Assembly (NCBI RefSeq): GCF_000802385.1
Contig: NZ_JTDN01000001.1
Coordinates: forward strand, 813,501-877,500
DNA from: Croceibacterium mercuriale
GTDB taxonomy: Bacteria; Pseudomonadota; Alphaproteobacteria; Sphingomonadales; Sphingomonadaceae
DNA length: 64,000 nucleotides
Direction of reading: 5' to 3'
In this document: piece by piece, positions 17,128 through 25,812 of the stretch
Layout: each line of letters opens with the position of its first letter
Position numbering within the stretch: the stretch's first letter is position 1
The notes under the pieces: generated by a model
Database searches by the model: none
The model's input: only the letters and a program-made list of their open reading frames with translations
What the model was told of the DNA's origin: nothing
Program-made: the position numbers and the translations under genes

Positions 17128-19389
17128 ATGCGTACCCTGATTGCCGCAATGCTGCTTGCCTCCACTGTCGCCGCGCCTGTGCTGGCGCAGGAGGCGCCCG
17201 TGACTGACGTGGCGCAGCAAGACGCGGCGCTCACGCTGGAGCGGGTATTCGGCAGCCCCAGCCTGAACGGGCCAGCGCCGCGCGGGGCACAGATATCACC
17301 GGATGGCCGGTATCTCACGCTGCTGCGCAACCGGGAGGATGACCGGGAGCGGTATGATCTGTGGGGCTACGACCGCGAGACCCGCGAATGGCGCATGCTG
17401 GTCGACAGCGAGGCGCTGGGCAGCGGGCGCGCCTTGTCCGAAGCGGAGAAGATGCAGCGGGAGCGGCTGCGGATCGGCAGTCTGAAAGGCATCGTCGACT
17501 ATCAGTGGGCGGCGGACGGGCAGGCGCTGCTGGTGCCGCTGGAAGGGGACCTGTATCTCGCGCGCCTGGACGGCTCGGTGCAGCGGCTGACCGATACAGA
17601 AGAGAGCGAGCTGAACCCGACTCTGAGCCAGACGGGCGCATGGGTCTCTTTCGTACGCGACCGGCAGTTGTGGACCGGACGGCTAGGGCAGCAGCCGGCG
17701 CCGGTGACGCCGGAAGAGGCCAGCGAACTGGTGACCTGGGGCGAGGCCGAGTTCGTGGCGCAGGAGGAGATGGACCGGCACACCGGCTTCTGGTGGTCGC
17801 CCGATGATGCCCGCATTGCTGTGGCGCGGGTCGACGAAAGCCCGGTGGGCGTGGTCACCCGCGCGGCGATCGGTGCGACCGGCACGCGCGTCTATGACCA
17901 GCGCTACCCCGCAGCGGGCACGCCCAATGCCGATGTGCGCCTGTTCGTGATGAACCCGGATGGAGCCGCGCAGGTCGAGGTCGATCTGGGTGCGGACAAG
18001 GACATCTACGTCGCACGGGTCGACTGGGCGCCCGATGGCCAGGCGCTGTATGTGCAGCGGCAGGACCGGTTGCAGACGAAGATCGACATGCTGAAGGTCG
18101 ATCCGGCCACCGGCGCCAGCGAGGTGCTGTTCACTGAGCGGGCGGCCGAGGGGCACTGGATCAACCTGACCAACAACTACCGCTTCATGAAGGATGGCAG
18201 CCTGATCTGGTGGTCGGAGCGGGACGGGTTCGGGCATCTCTACCGCTTCGCCGGTGGCAGCTGGACCCAGCTGACCGATGGCGAGTGGATGGTGACCCGG
18301 CTGGTCGGTGTGGACGAGGATGGCGGTCGGGTGTTCTTCTCCGCCACCAAGGACAACGTGCTGGCGCAGCAGACCTATGTGCTCGACCTGGTGAACCCGT
18401 CGGCGCAGACGTTGCTGACCGACAAGGCATTCAGCAATGCGGTGCAGATGGACGGCGCGGCGCGCAGCCTGCTGGTCAGCCGGTCGAATGACACGCAGCC
18501 GACGCAGGTCTATCTGGCGGACACGACCGGCGAACGGTTGGCATGGATCGAGGAGAACCGCCTAGATGCCAGTCATCCGTATGCACCGTTCCTGGCGAGC
18601 CACCGCTCGGCCACCTACGGCACCGTACCGGCGGAGGACGGTACGCCGCTGCACTGGATGATGATCACGCCGGAACTGGCAGCGGGCAAGACCTATCCCG
18701 TGTTCTTCCAGCATTATGGCGGCCCCGGTCCGCAGGGTGTGACGCGCGGCTGGAAGGGTGCGCTGGCGCAGGCGATCGTGGATCGCGGCTACATCTATTT
18801 CGAACTCGACAATCGCGGCAGCGCCAACCGGGGCGTCGCGTTCGAGAAGCCGATCTACCGTGCAATGGGCACCGTGGAGGTGGCCGACCAGAAGGCGGGC
18901 GCCGAATACCTCAAGACGCTCGACTTCGTGAACGACGACAAGATCAGCACCTATGGCTGGTCCTATGGCGGTTACATGACGCTGAAGCAGCTCGCGGCGG
19001 ATCCGGGCCTGTATGCGGCCGGCATCTCCGGCGCGCCGGTTACCCGGTGGGAGCTGTACGACACGCACTATACCGAGCGCTTCATGGGTTTGCCGAGCAC
19101 CGATGGCGCGGCTTACGAGCGGTCGGCGGCGATCGAGGGTGCGCTGGGCATCACCGACCCCATGTTGCTGATCCACGGCATGGCGGACGACAATGTGGTG
19201 TTCGAGAATGCGTCCGAACTGATTGCCCGGATGCAGGGCGAGGCTGTGCCCTTCGAGATGATGCTGTATCCCGGCTTCACCCACCGCGTGGGCGGCCCCA
19301 AGGTCAGCGTGCATGTCTGGACTTCGATCTTCAATTTCCTCGATCGCAACGGGGCAGGGCCGGAGGTGTCTGGTCCGGCAACAGAATAG
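17128..19389 (+). CDS. secreted S9 family (DPP IV-like) serine peptidase
   Basis: 753 residues. A signal peptide (LIAAMLLASTVAAPVLA) ends near residue 20, so the enzyme is periplasmic or exported. The N-terminal part is a DPP IV-type beta propeller (repeats such as PDGRYLTLLRNREDD, WSPDDARIAVARVDE). The C-terminal alpha/beta hydrolase domain carries GWSYGGYM with catalytic S612, D687 in HGMADDNVVF, and H719 in GFTHRVGG. It probably removes dipeptides from peptide N-termini. The Glu motif that binds the free amino terminus in DPP IV may be QEEMDRHTGFWWSPD near residue 215. It stands alone between the rplS terminator and asd. Confidence 0.92.
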   Translation: MRTLIAAMLLASTVAAPVLAQEAPVTDVAQQDAALTLERVFGSPSLNGPAPRGAQISPDGRYLTLLRNREDDRERYDLWGYDRETREWRMLVDSEALGSGRALSEAEKMQRERLRIGSLKGIVDYQWAADGQALLVPLEGDLYLARLDGSVQRLTDTEESELNPTLSQTGAWVSFVRDRQLWTGRLGQQPAPVTPEEASELVTWGEAEFVAQEEMDRHTGFWWSPDDARIAVARVDESPVGVVTRAAIGATGTRVYDQRYPAAGTPNADVRLFVMNPDGAAQVEVDLGADKDIYVARVDWAPDGQALYVQRQDRLQTKIDMLKVDPATGASEVLFTERAAEGHWINLTNNYRFMKDGSLIWWSERDGFGHLYRFAGGSWTQLTDGEWMVTRLVGVDEDGGRVFFSATKDNVLAQQTYVLDLVNPSAQTLLTDKAFSNAVQMDGAARSLLVSRSNDTQPTQVYLADTTGERLAWIEENRLDASHPYAPFLASHRSATYGTVPAEDGTPLHWMMITPELAAGKTYPVFFQHYGGPGPQGVTRGWKGALAQAIVDRGYIYFELDNRGSANRGVAFEKPIYRAMGTVEVADQKAGAEYLKTLDFVNDDKISTYGWSYGGYMTLKQLAADPGLYAAGISGAPVTRWELYDTHYTERFMGLPSTDGAAYERSAAIEGALGITDPMLLIHGMADDNVVFENASELIARMQGEAVPFEMMLYPGFTHRVGGPKVSVHVWTSIFNFLDRNGAGPEVSGPATE

Positions 19390-19476
19390 CGCTGCTTGGG
19401 GCAGGGCGCGGGCAATTTGTTTGCGCAGGCGCCTCGATCCGCTATCGCGCGCGGCTGTCGAACTGAGGAGTAGGTG

Positions 19477-20502
19477 ATGGGTTACCGGGTGGCGGTCGTG
19501 GGTGCGACGGGCAATGTGGGACGCGAGATGCTCGCGATCCTGGCCGAGCGCGAATTCCCGATGGACGAGGTGGCCGCGGTCGCCTCTTCCCGCTCGATCG
19601 GCATGGAAATCGAGATCGGCGACTCCGGTCGCAAGGTGAAGTGCAAGAGCCTTGAGCATTTCGACTTTGCCGGGTGGGACATTGCCCTGTTTGCTGCTGG
19701 TAGCGGCCCCACCAAGGAATATGCCCCCAAGGCTGCGGCGGCCGGCTGTGTCGTGATCGACAATTCCAGCCTGTACCGCATGGATCCGGACGTGCCGCTG
19801 ATCGTGCCGGAGGTGAACCCCGACGCGATCGATGGCTATACCGCGCGCAACATCATCGCCAATCCCAATTGTTCCACCGCGCAGATGGTGGTGGCGCTTA
19901 AGCCGCTGCATGATGCCGCCGGGATCAAGCGGGTGGTGGTCAGCACCTACCAGTCGGTCTCCGGCGCCGGCAAGGCTGGCATGGACGAACTGTTCGAGCA
20001 GAGCCGCGCCATCTTCGTCGGCGACCCGGTGGCGCCGGCGAAGTTCACCAAGCAGATCGCGTTCAACGTGATCCCGCACATCGACAGCTTCCTGGACGAC
20101 GGTTCGACCAAGGAAGAGTGGAAGATGGTTGTCGAGACCAAGAAGATCATGGACCCGAAGATCAAGGTCAACGCCACATGCGTGCGCGTGCCGGTGTTCG
20201 TAGGGCACTCGGAATCGATCAACATCGAGTTCGAGCGTGAGATCAGCGCCGAGCAAGCACAGGACATCCTGCGTGAGGCGCCCGGCATCATGCTGGTCGA
20301 CAAGCGTGAGGACGGCGGATACGTCACCCCGGTCGAGGCCGCCGGCGATGGCGCGACTTATGTCAGCCGCGTGCGGGAGGATCCCACGGTCGAGTTCGGC
20401 CTGAGCCTGTGGTGCGTCAGCGACAATCTGCGCAAGGGTGCAGCGCTGAATGCGGTACAGATCGCCGAACTGCTGGGTCGGCGTCACCTGAAGAAGGGCT
20501 GA
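19477..20502 (+). CDS. asd: aspartate-semialdehyde dehydrogenase
   Basis: 341 residues. It reduces aspartyl phosphate to aspartate semialdehyde with NADPH, on the way to lysine/diaminopimelate, threonine and methionine. The NADP loop VVGATGNVGREM is at the N-terminus and the catalytic Cys is C132 in NPNCSTAQ. Later, STYQSVSGAGKAGMDEL and TCVRVPVFVGHSESINIEFE carry substrate-binding residues and the active-site His. GAGGAG lies 6 bases before the ATG at 19477; a GTG directly before it is less likely. The next gene starts 8 bases after its stop. Confidence 0.96.
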   Translation: MGYRVAVVGATGNVGREMLAILAEREFPMDEVAAVASSRSIGMEIEIGDSGRKVKCKSLEHFDFAGWDIALFAAGSGPTKEYAPKAAAAGCVVIDNSSLYRMDPDVPLIVPEVNPDAIDGYTARNIIANPNCSTAQMVVALKPLHDAAGIKRVVVSTYQSVSGAGKAGMDELFEQSRAIFVGDPVAPAKFTKQIAFNVIPHIDSFLDDGSTKEEWKMVVETKKIMDPKIKVNATCVRVPVFVGHSESINIEFEREISAEQAQDILREAPGIMLVDKREDGGYVTPVEAAGDGATYVSRVREDPTVEFGLSLWCVSDNLRKGAALNAVQIAELLGRRHLKKG

Positions 20503-20510
20503 TCGTCTGG

Positions 20511-21053
20511 ATGCGCATCGTGCGGAGCGCCGCCGCGATTGCCGCGGCGTTCCTGCCGTGCGCGTGCGATGACCCGCCGGCACCGGCGGCGCCACGCGCG
20601 TTGATCCTGGACGCGCAGGGCGTGGTGTTCGCCGGTGATGACGGATCCTACGATCGGCTCCCTTTCGGCAGTGCTCGTGCCACGGTCGAGGCGATGGGCG
20701 CTGCGGCCTATGGCGACGGTGTCGCGCGCCGCGCTGCCAGCGATGCGTGCACTGCGGGGGCGATGGCCTTCACCAGCTATGGCCCTATCCAGCTTGGCTT
20801 CCAGCATGACCGGCTGGTGGGCTGGACCATGCGGGGCGGGGCGGACGTTGCGGCGGAGGGCGGTATCGCACCCGGCATTACCCGGGCGCGGTTGCAGCGG
20901 CTGACCGGCTTGCGCATGGTGCCGGAGCCTGCGTTGCGGGGCGAGTTCGCCTACCGCACACCGGCGGGCGAGATCCGCGGTGTGCTGGCGGGTAGCGGGC
21001 CGGAGGCGCCGGTCGAGGCGCTGTTTGCAGGCATCACCTGCACTGGTCGATGA
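20511..21053 (+). CDS. hypothetical exported protein, possible lipoprotein
   Basis: 180 residues; I do not recognise the family. The N-terminus (MRIVRSAAAIAAAFLPCACDD) looks like an export signal with two Cys residues at about 18 and 20, but neither fits the lipobox well: Pro and Cys lie in the positions that normally hold small residues. The mature part contains LILDAQGVVFAGDDGSYDRLPFG, a possible small-domain repeat, and a second pair of Cys residues (SDACTAG and ITCTG) that could form a disulfide. It starts 8 bases after asd and is probably co-transcribed with it. Confidence 0.7.
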   Translation: MRIVRSAAAIAAAFLPCACDDPPAPAAPRALILDAQGVVFAGDDGSYDRLPFGSARATVEAMGAAAYGDGVARRAASDACTAGAMAFTSYGPIQLGFQHDRLVGWTMRGGADVAAEGGIAPGITRARLQRLTGLRMVPEPALRGEFAYRTPAGEIRGVLAGSGPEAPVEALFAGITCTGR

Positions 21054-21171
21054 CGCACCGGCCGCCAGTCCAGCCCGTTCTCAAAATGGGACAAGCGGCA
21101 TCGTAACGCTTCTTTTGGGGAACTACATCCTCCCTCGCTGTTCCTGTATGCTCGGCGTCGGAGGTAGAAGA

Positions 21172-21615
21172 ATGAAGCGGTTGAGCGGTGGGTGTCAGTG
21201 CGGGCGGGTGCGCTACACTGCCGAAGTCGAGCCTGGCGAGGCTTATGCCTGTCATTGCGGCATGTGCCGCAAAGCCACGGGCGGCGCCTGGGGCGCTTAC
21301 ATCAACGTGACGATGGACAGCATCAAGTGGCAGGGGAAGCCTGACTGGCACCAGTCCTCCGCCATCGCGCATCGCGCCTTCTGCAGCCATTGCGGTACTC
21401 CGTTGGGCTTCGCCTATCTGGAAGACATGACTCATGTCGACCTGACCATCGGCAGCTTCGACGAACCGGAGCACTTCCGGCCCGTTCGCAATCTGTCCGT
21501 AGAGGGCATGCTGCCGGCCTGGACCGACGTGTCGCACCTGCCAGGCCAACGTACCGAGGAGAACCCCGATGTCGTGCGCCGCTGGCGTGAAGCCGGCGTG
21601 GAGCCGGCACGCTGA
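21172..21615 (+). CDS. GFA (glutathione-dependent formaldehyde-activating-like) family protein
   Basis: 147 residues. It shows the full zinc pattern of the GFA/Mss4-like fold: CQCG at about residues 8-11, CHCGMC at about 30-35, and CSHCG near residue 67, with GGAWGAYINV and the terminal LPAWTDVSHLPG typical of the family. Most members have no proven reaction, and the formaldehyde-activating name should not be carried over to it. A GGAGG lies 7 bases upstream of the ATG. Confidence 0.9.
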   Translation: MKRLSGGCQCGRVRYTAEVEPGEAYACHCGMCRKATGGAWGAYINVTMDSIKWQGKPDWHQSSAIAHRAFCSHCGTPLGFAYLEDMTHVDLTIGSFDEPEHFRPVRNLSVEGMLPAWTDVSHLPGQRTEENPDVVRRWREAGVEPAR

Positions 21616-21788
21616 GGGATCGATCGGGCATGGCAGGGCCGCGCCTCTTCTGACATCGACGGTCATCAGGCAGCGCACGGCATGATGCCGGCGCCCGGCC
21701 CGACCGTGAGATCGGGCGCGGCGCTTGTCATGTCGGATGCGAGGCGCCATGCCGCCAGCGACCGTGCCGGGCGCGAAGGCGCGGCACC

Positions 21789-22571
21789 ATGCTGGAGGAC
21801 GAGATCGTGAGCCTGCGCACGCAGATGGTGGAAGGTCACGCCGGCACCCGGCTGGCGGTGCATCGGCTGGGACCGGAAGATGGTGGGGGGCGGCCGGTGC
21901 TGCTGCTGCATGGCCTGTTCTCCAATGCGCATACCAACTGGATCAAGTTTGGCCATGCGCAGAAGCTGGCCGACGCCGGGTTCGAGGCGATCATGCCCGA
22001 CCTGCGCGCCCATGGGCAGAGCGAGGCACCAACCGATGCAGCGGCTTACCCGGCCGGCGTCCTGCTGCGCGACGTGACCTTGCTGGTGCAGGCGCTGCAG
22101 CTGGACGATTTCGACCTTGTAGGCTTTTCCCTCGGGGCACGCACCAGCGCAGGCGCGGTCATCGCCGGCTTGCGACCGCGACGGCTGGTGCTGGCCGGCA
22201 TGGGGCTGAGCGGGCTGACCGGGTGGGACCGGCGGGCGGACTTCTTCATCGATGCGATCGACCGGTTCGATGATGTGGTGCGCGGCGATCCGGCCTGGTT
22301 GGCGGTACAGTTCATGCGGACGATGGGCGTCAACCGGGCGGCGGCCCGCCTGCTGCTGGGCAGCGTGGGGGACATCGAGCCGGCGGAACTGGCCGCCATC
22401 GCCGCGCCGACGCTGGTGGTGTGCGGCAGCGAGGACCGTGACAACGGCTCTCCCGAGGAACTCGTCGCGGCGTTGCCTGATGGGCGCGAGGCCGAGGTGC
22501 CAGGCACCCATATGAGCAGCGTGACCTTTGCTGCATTGGGGCAGGCGATCGTGGACTTTCTTGCGCGATGA
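21789..22571 (+). CDS. alpha/beta hydrolase
   Basis: 260 residues with the classical hydrolase fold: PVLLLHGLFSNAHTNW (oxyanion region near residue 40), PDLRAHGQSEAP, and nucleophile S114 in VGFSLGARTS. Near the C-terminus VVCGSEDRDN supplies the likely catalytic Asp and PGTHMSSV the His. The substrate cannot be told. It overlaps the following methyltransferase gene by 4 bases (ATGA), so the two are translationally coupled. A gap of 173 bases precedes it. Confidence 0.9.
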   Translation: MLEDEIVSLRTQMVEGHAGTRLAVHRLGPEDGGGRPVLLLHGLFSNAHTNWIKFGHAQKLADAGFEAIMPDLRAHGQSEAPTDAAAYPAGVLLRDVTLLVQALQLDDFDLVGFSLGARTSAGAVIAGLRPRRLVLAGMGLSGLTGWDRRADFFIDAIDRFDDVVRGDPAWLAVQFMRTMGVNRAAARLLLGSVGDIEPAELAAIAAPTLVVCGSEDRDNGSPEELVAALPDGREAEVPGTHMSSVTFAALGQAIVDFLAR

Positions 22572-23749
22572 CGCCGGCCGCGCGGGTCGCTGCCGCGATC
22601 GAGGTGCTGGATGCGGTAATCGCCGCCGCGCAGGCGCAGGGCGCCCCGGCCGACCGTCTGCTGGGCGACTGGCTTCGCCAGCGGCGCTTTGCCGGATCCA
22701 AGGATCGGCGGGCCATCCGCGAGCTGGTCTATGGCGCGATCCGCGCATGCGGGCCGGTGCCGGCCAGCGGGCGCGCCGCGATGCTGCGGCTGGCGCAGGT
22801 GCAGCCGGAACTGGCCGCTCTGTTCGACGGATCGACCTACGGGCCTGCACCGGTCACGGCAGGCGAGCCGGTGGCGCAAGGTGGCGTGGCGCCGGACTGG
22901 CTGGCAACGCGGCTGGCAGGGTCCGGCATCGACGGCGCGGAAGCCGCATCCCTGCTGGAGCGGGCGCCGCTGGATGTGCGGGTCAATCTGCTGAAGGTGG
23001 ATCGCGCCGCGCTGGAGTTGCCGCAACCGGGCGAGCCGCTGGCGGCACAGCAGGGCCTGCGCTTTCCCGCCGGCACCCCGGTGGAGCAGTGGGACGCCTA
23101 TGCAGATGGGCTGATCGAGGTGCAGGATGGCGGCAGCCAGCTGGTGTGCGAGGCGGTGGCGGCGCAAGGCGGCGAGACCGTGGTTGACCTGTGCGCCGGG
23201 GCTGGCGGCAAGACGCTGGCACTCGCGGCATCCATGGGCAATGCCGGCACGTTGGTGGCGGCCGATACCGACCGTGCGCGTCTGTCGCGGCTGGCCCCGC
23301 GGGCCGGGCGGGCCGGGGTCCGGGTGGACCATACAGTGCTGCTGAACCCGGGAAAGGAACTGGTGGCGCTGGAGCAATGGATCGGCCGGGCCGATGCGGT
23401 GCTGGTGGATGCACCTTGCTCGGGCACGGGGACCTGGCGCCGCAATCCGGAAGCACGCTGGCGGCTGAGCCCGGCGGAGCTGGATCGTCTGGTGGCGCTG
23501 CAGGCGCGACTGCTGGAGGTGGCGGCGGAGCTGGTGAAGCCGGGCGGGCGGCTGGTCTATGTCACCTGCTCCCTGCTCGATGCGGAGGGGGCCGACCAGG
23601 CAGTCCGGTTCCTGGCTGGACGGCCGGACTGGTCCGAGCAGGCGATCGACCTGCCCCGCGGGACAAAGCGGGGTGCGGGCTTGCGACTGACCCCGCATGT
23701 TGATGGAACGGACGGTTTTTTCGTCGCGTGCCTCGGAAAGAGATGGTAG
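22568..23749 (+). CDS. RsmB/NOP family RNA (cytosine-C5) methyltransferase
   Basis: 393 residues. It methylates cytosine in RNA, most likely 16S rRNA, using S-adenosylmethionine. The cofactor site is VDLCAGAGGKTLALAA (about residues 208-223). Two catalytic Cys residues are present: C284 in VDAPCSGTGTW and C334 in VTCSLL; in this family the latter attacks the base and the former releases the enzyme. The N-terminal region (RVAAAIEVLDAVIAAA, then RFAGSKDRRAIRELVYG) is like the NusB-type domain of RsmB but somewhat short. Start overlaps the hydrolase stop. Confidence 0.93.
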   Translation: MTPAARVAAAIEVLDAVIAAAQAQGAPADRLLGDWLRQRRFAGSKDRRAIRELVYGAIRACGPVPASGRAAMLRLAQVQPELAALFDGSTYGPAPVTAGEPVAQGGVAPDWLATRLAGSGIDGAEAASLLERAPLDVRVNLLKVDRAALELPQPGEPLAAQQGLRFPAGTPVEQWDAYADGLIEVQDGGSQLVCEAVAAQGGETVVDLCAGAGGKTLALAASMGNAGTLVAADTDRARLSRLAPRAGRAGVRVDHTVLLNPGKELVALEQWIGRADAVLVDAPCSGTGTWRRNPEARWRLSPAELDRLVALQARLLEVAAELVKPGGRLVYVTCSLLDAEGADQAVRFLAGRPDWSEQAIDLPRGTKRGAGLRLTPHVDGTDGFFVACLGKRW

Positions 23750-23809
23750 TTTGATTATTCCATGGCTGTCAGCCGCCTCAAACGTCGATCCGCGCTCCAG
23801 GAGTTCGTG

Positions 23810-24310
23810 ATGCGCTTCACCCCCGCCGCCCTCGCCTTGTCGCTGCTGGTGGCGGTGAGCGCCAGCGTGGGCCATGGCGCCACGCACGATCCCGACCCGC
23901 GTGCCGCGGCGCTGGTAGCGCAGGGCCGCAGCGCCGCCGATGCCGGCGACCTGCAGGCTGCAATCGATGCCTATGAATCCGCGCTGGTGATCGATCCGGC
24001 CTTCACCGGCGTCTATCTGCACCTGGCCGACGCCGCCCGCCAGCAGGGTCTGCAGGGCAAGGCGATCCACTATTACCGAGAGGCGCTGCAGCGCGAGCCC
24101 GGCAATCTGGCAGCCATCAGCGGCGAAGGCGCCGCGATGGTGGAGAAGGGGGCAGTGACCAAGGCCGAACGCAACCTGGCGCAGCTGCAGTCCCTGTGCG
24201 GCGGCGCTTGCGCTGAGGCGGAGCTACTGGCCGCTGCAATTGCGCAAGGCCCGCCGGTCCAGACCGCCGAAGCGGCACTGCCCGACGGCGACGGGGTGGC
24301 GCAGAACTGA
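23810..24310 (+). CDS. exported tetratricopeptide-repeat protein
   Basis: 166 residues. A signal peptide (LALSLLVAVSASVGHGA) ends near residue 24. Two TPR units follow: from about residue 31 (AALVAQGRSAADAGDLQAAI) and from about 64 (GVYLHLADAARQQGLQGKAI), then KGAVTKAERNLAQLQSLCG, which has two Cys (CGGAC). TPRs usually mediate protein contacts; no enzyme domain is visible. AGGAG lies 6 bases before this ATG; an upstream ATG at 23762 lacks such support. It converges with rppH. Confidence 0.85.
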   Translation: MRFTPAALALSLLVAVSASVGHGATHDPDPRAAALVAQGRSAADAGDLQAAIDAYESALVIDPAFTGVYLHLADAARQQGLQGKAIHYYREALQREPGNLAAISGEGAAMVEKGAVTKAERNLAQLQSLCGGACAEAELLAAAIAQGPPVQTAEAALPDGDGVAQN

Positions 24311-24314
24311 AGAA

Positions 24315-24797
24315 TTACAGAAGGTTGCGGAAGCCTTCTACCACCGTGCAGTAGATCTCGCGCTTGAACGGTACGATCAGTTCCGGCAGCAGATCGGGCT
24401 CGACCCACTTCCATGCGCTGAATTCGGGATGTTTGTACGCCTCCAGGTCGATGTCACTGTCGCTGCCGGTGAAGCGCACCAGGTACCACATCTGCCGCTG
24501 GCCGACATAGCGCCCGCCCCACAGCTTCCCCTGCAAGTCCGCTGGCAGGTCGTAGAACAGTTCATCCGGCAGCCGACCAAGGGTCTCGAGGTGTTCGGGC
24601 GTGGCGCCGGTCTCCTCCGCCAGTTCGCGCAGCATGGCCGTGTCGAGGTCCTCGCCCGGATCGACGCCGCCCTGCGGCATCTGCCAGCGATCGCCTTCCT
24701 TGTTGTCGATCCGCTGCCCAACGAAGGCATGGCCTTCCGTGTTCACCAGCATGACGCCCACGCAGGGGCGGTACTTCGCGCGATCTGTCTCGTTCAT
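24315..24797 (-). CDS. rppH: RNA pyrophosphohydrolase
   Basis: 160 residues, the family length. It removes pyrophosphate from the 5' end of mRNAs, starting decay. The Nudix box is complete from G43 to A65 (GGVDPGED onward to RELAEETGA). The start MNETDRAKYRPCVGVML is typical of alphaproteobacterial RppH; the open frame continues upstream without support. The C-terminus contains HPEFSAWKWVEPDLLPELIVPFKR, with KR near the end as in characterised homologues (the run is interrupted by no insert). It is opposite to the genes on both sides. Confidence 0.94.
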   Translation of the reverse strand: MNETDRAKYRPCVGVMLVNTEGHAFVGQRIDNKEGDRWQMPQGGVDPGEDLDTAMLRELAEETGATPEHLETLGRLPDELFYDLPADLQGKLWGGRYVGQRQMWYLVRFTGSDSDIDLEAYKHPEFSAWKWVEPDLLPELIVPFKREIYCTVVEGFRNLL

Positions 24798-24877
24798 GTT
24801 GCAGAGGTAGGCGAACCTAGAGGCGAATGCCAGATTGTCGCTTTGCGTGGCCGGCGCGATCTGTGGCAAGCAGCGCC

Positions 24878-25789
24878 ATGGACAATCTGACGCATAGCAT
24901 GGTGGGGGCGCTGATCGGGCAGGCCGGACTGAAGCGGCGTACCGGCCTGGCCATGCCAGCTCTGATCATCGGCGCCAACATTCCAGACGTGGATGCTACC
25001 TGCGTGCTGCTGGGCGAGATGCAGCATCTGGCCCTGCGGCGGGGGCTGACGCACGGCCCGCTGGCCATGCTGGTGCTGCCGCTGCTGCTGGCAGTCGGAC
25101 TGTGGTGGTTCGACCGGTGGCAGGCACGACGCGGCACGCGGCCCGCGGCACGACTGCCGGTGAGGTTCGGGTGGCTGTGGATGCTGTCGCTGATCGCCTG
25201 CCTGAGCCATCCGGCCTTCGACTGGTTGAACTCCTATGGCGTGCGGCTGCTGGAGCCCTTTGATCAGCGGTGGTTCCATGGTGACATCCTGTTCATCATC
25301 GACCTGTGGCTATGGCTGGGGATGGGCAGTGCCATCTGGTGGTCATTGCGGCGGGAGCGGCGCGGCGCGAACTGGCAGCGACCTGCCCGGGTCGCGATCG
25401 CGGCAACGCTGGCCTATGTCGGGCTGAATGCCGGTATCACCTGGGCCAACGAACGACATGCTAAGCTGAGCGCGCCTTATCCGCTGGTCGCCGTTGCAAA
25501 CGAGGTGCCGGTGGCGTTCTGGCGTCGGGAGATGATCATCGGCGCTGGCGATGGCAGGTGGCTGGTAGCGGGGCAGCCGGTCGGAGTGATGCCGCTGGGC
25601 CGCTGTGACCTTGCCGCCGCCCGCCGGCATGACCGGGCGGTGGATGCCTTCCTGTTCTGGTCGCGCGCGCCAGTGATCCTGCGGGACGGGGATGTCCTGC
25701 TGCTGGGCGATGCGCGGTTTGCCGCAGGGATGTCACGCGATCGGTTCAGCGTGCCGCTACCTGCCGGCACATGCCGGGGAACAGGGTAG
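24878..25789 (+). CDS. membrane-bound metal-dependent hydrolase (YdjM/YbcI-like)
   Basis: 303 residues. The N-terminus MDNLTHSMVGALIGQAG followed by ALIIGANIPDVD and RRGLTHGPLAMLVLPL is the signature of the YdjM family of inner-membrane proteins with conserved His and Asp residues thought to bind metal; CLSHPAFDWLNSYGVRLLEPF is a further conserved block. Four or more membrane segments are visible, followed by a soluble C-terminal third. The substrate is unknown. It is divergent from rppH (80 bases between starts), and ends about 23 bases before the photolyase start. Confidence 0.88.
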   Translation: MDNLTHSMVGALIGQAGLKRRTGLAMPALIIGANIPDVDATCVLLGEMQHLALRRGLTHGPLAMLVLPLLLAVGLWWFDRWQARRGTRPAARLPVRFGWLWMLSLIACLSHPAFDWLNSYGVRLLEPFDQRWFHGDILFIIDLWLWLGMGSAIWWSLRRERRGANWQRPARVAIAATLAYVGLNAGITWANERHAKLSAPYPLVAVANEVPVAFWRREMIIGAGDGRWLVAGQPVGVMPLGRCDLAAARRHDRAVDAFLFWSRAPVILRDGDVLLLGDARFAAGMSRDRFSVPLPAGTCRGTG

Positions 25790-25812
25790 CGTTCGGCGCC
25801 GTTCGTGGCCCC

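Noticed and set aside
18562-20595. 677-codon minus-strand frame opposite the S9 peptidase and asd
   Set aside because: Spans two real genes and lacks any recognisable protein pattern.
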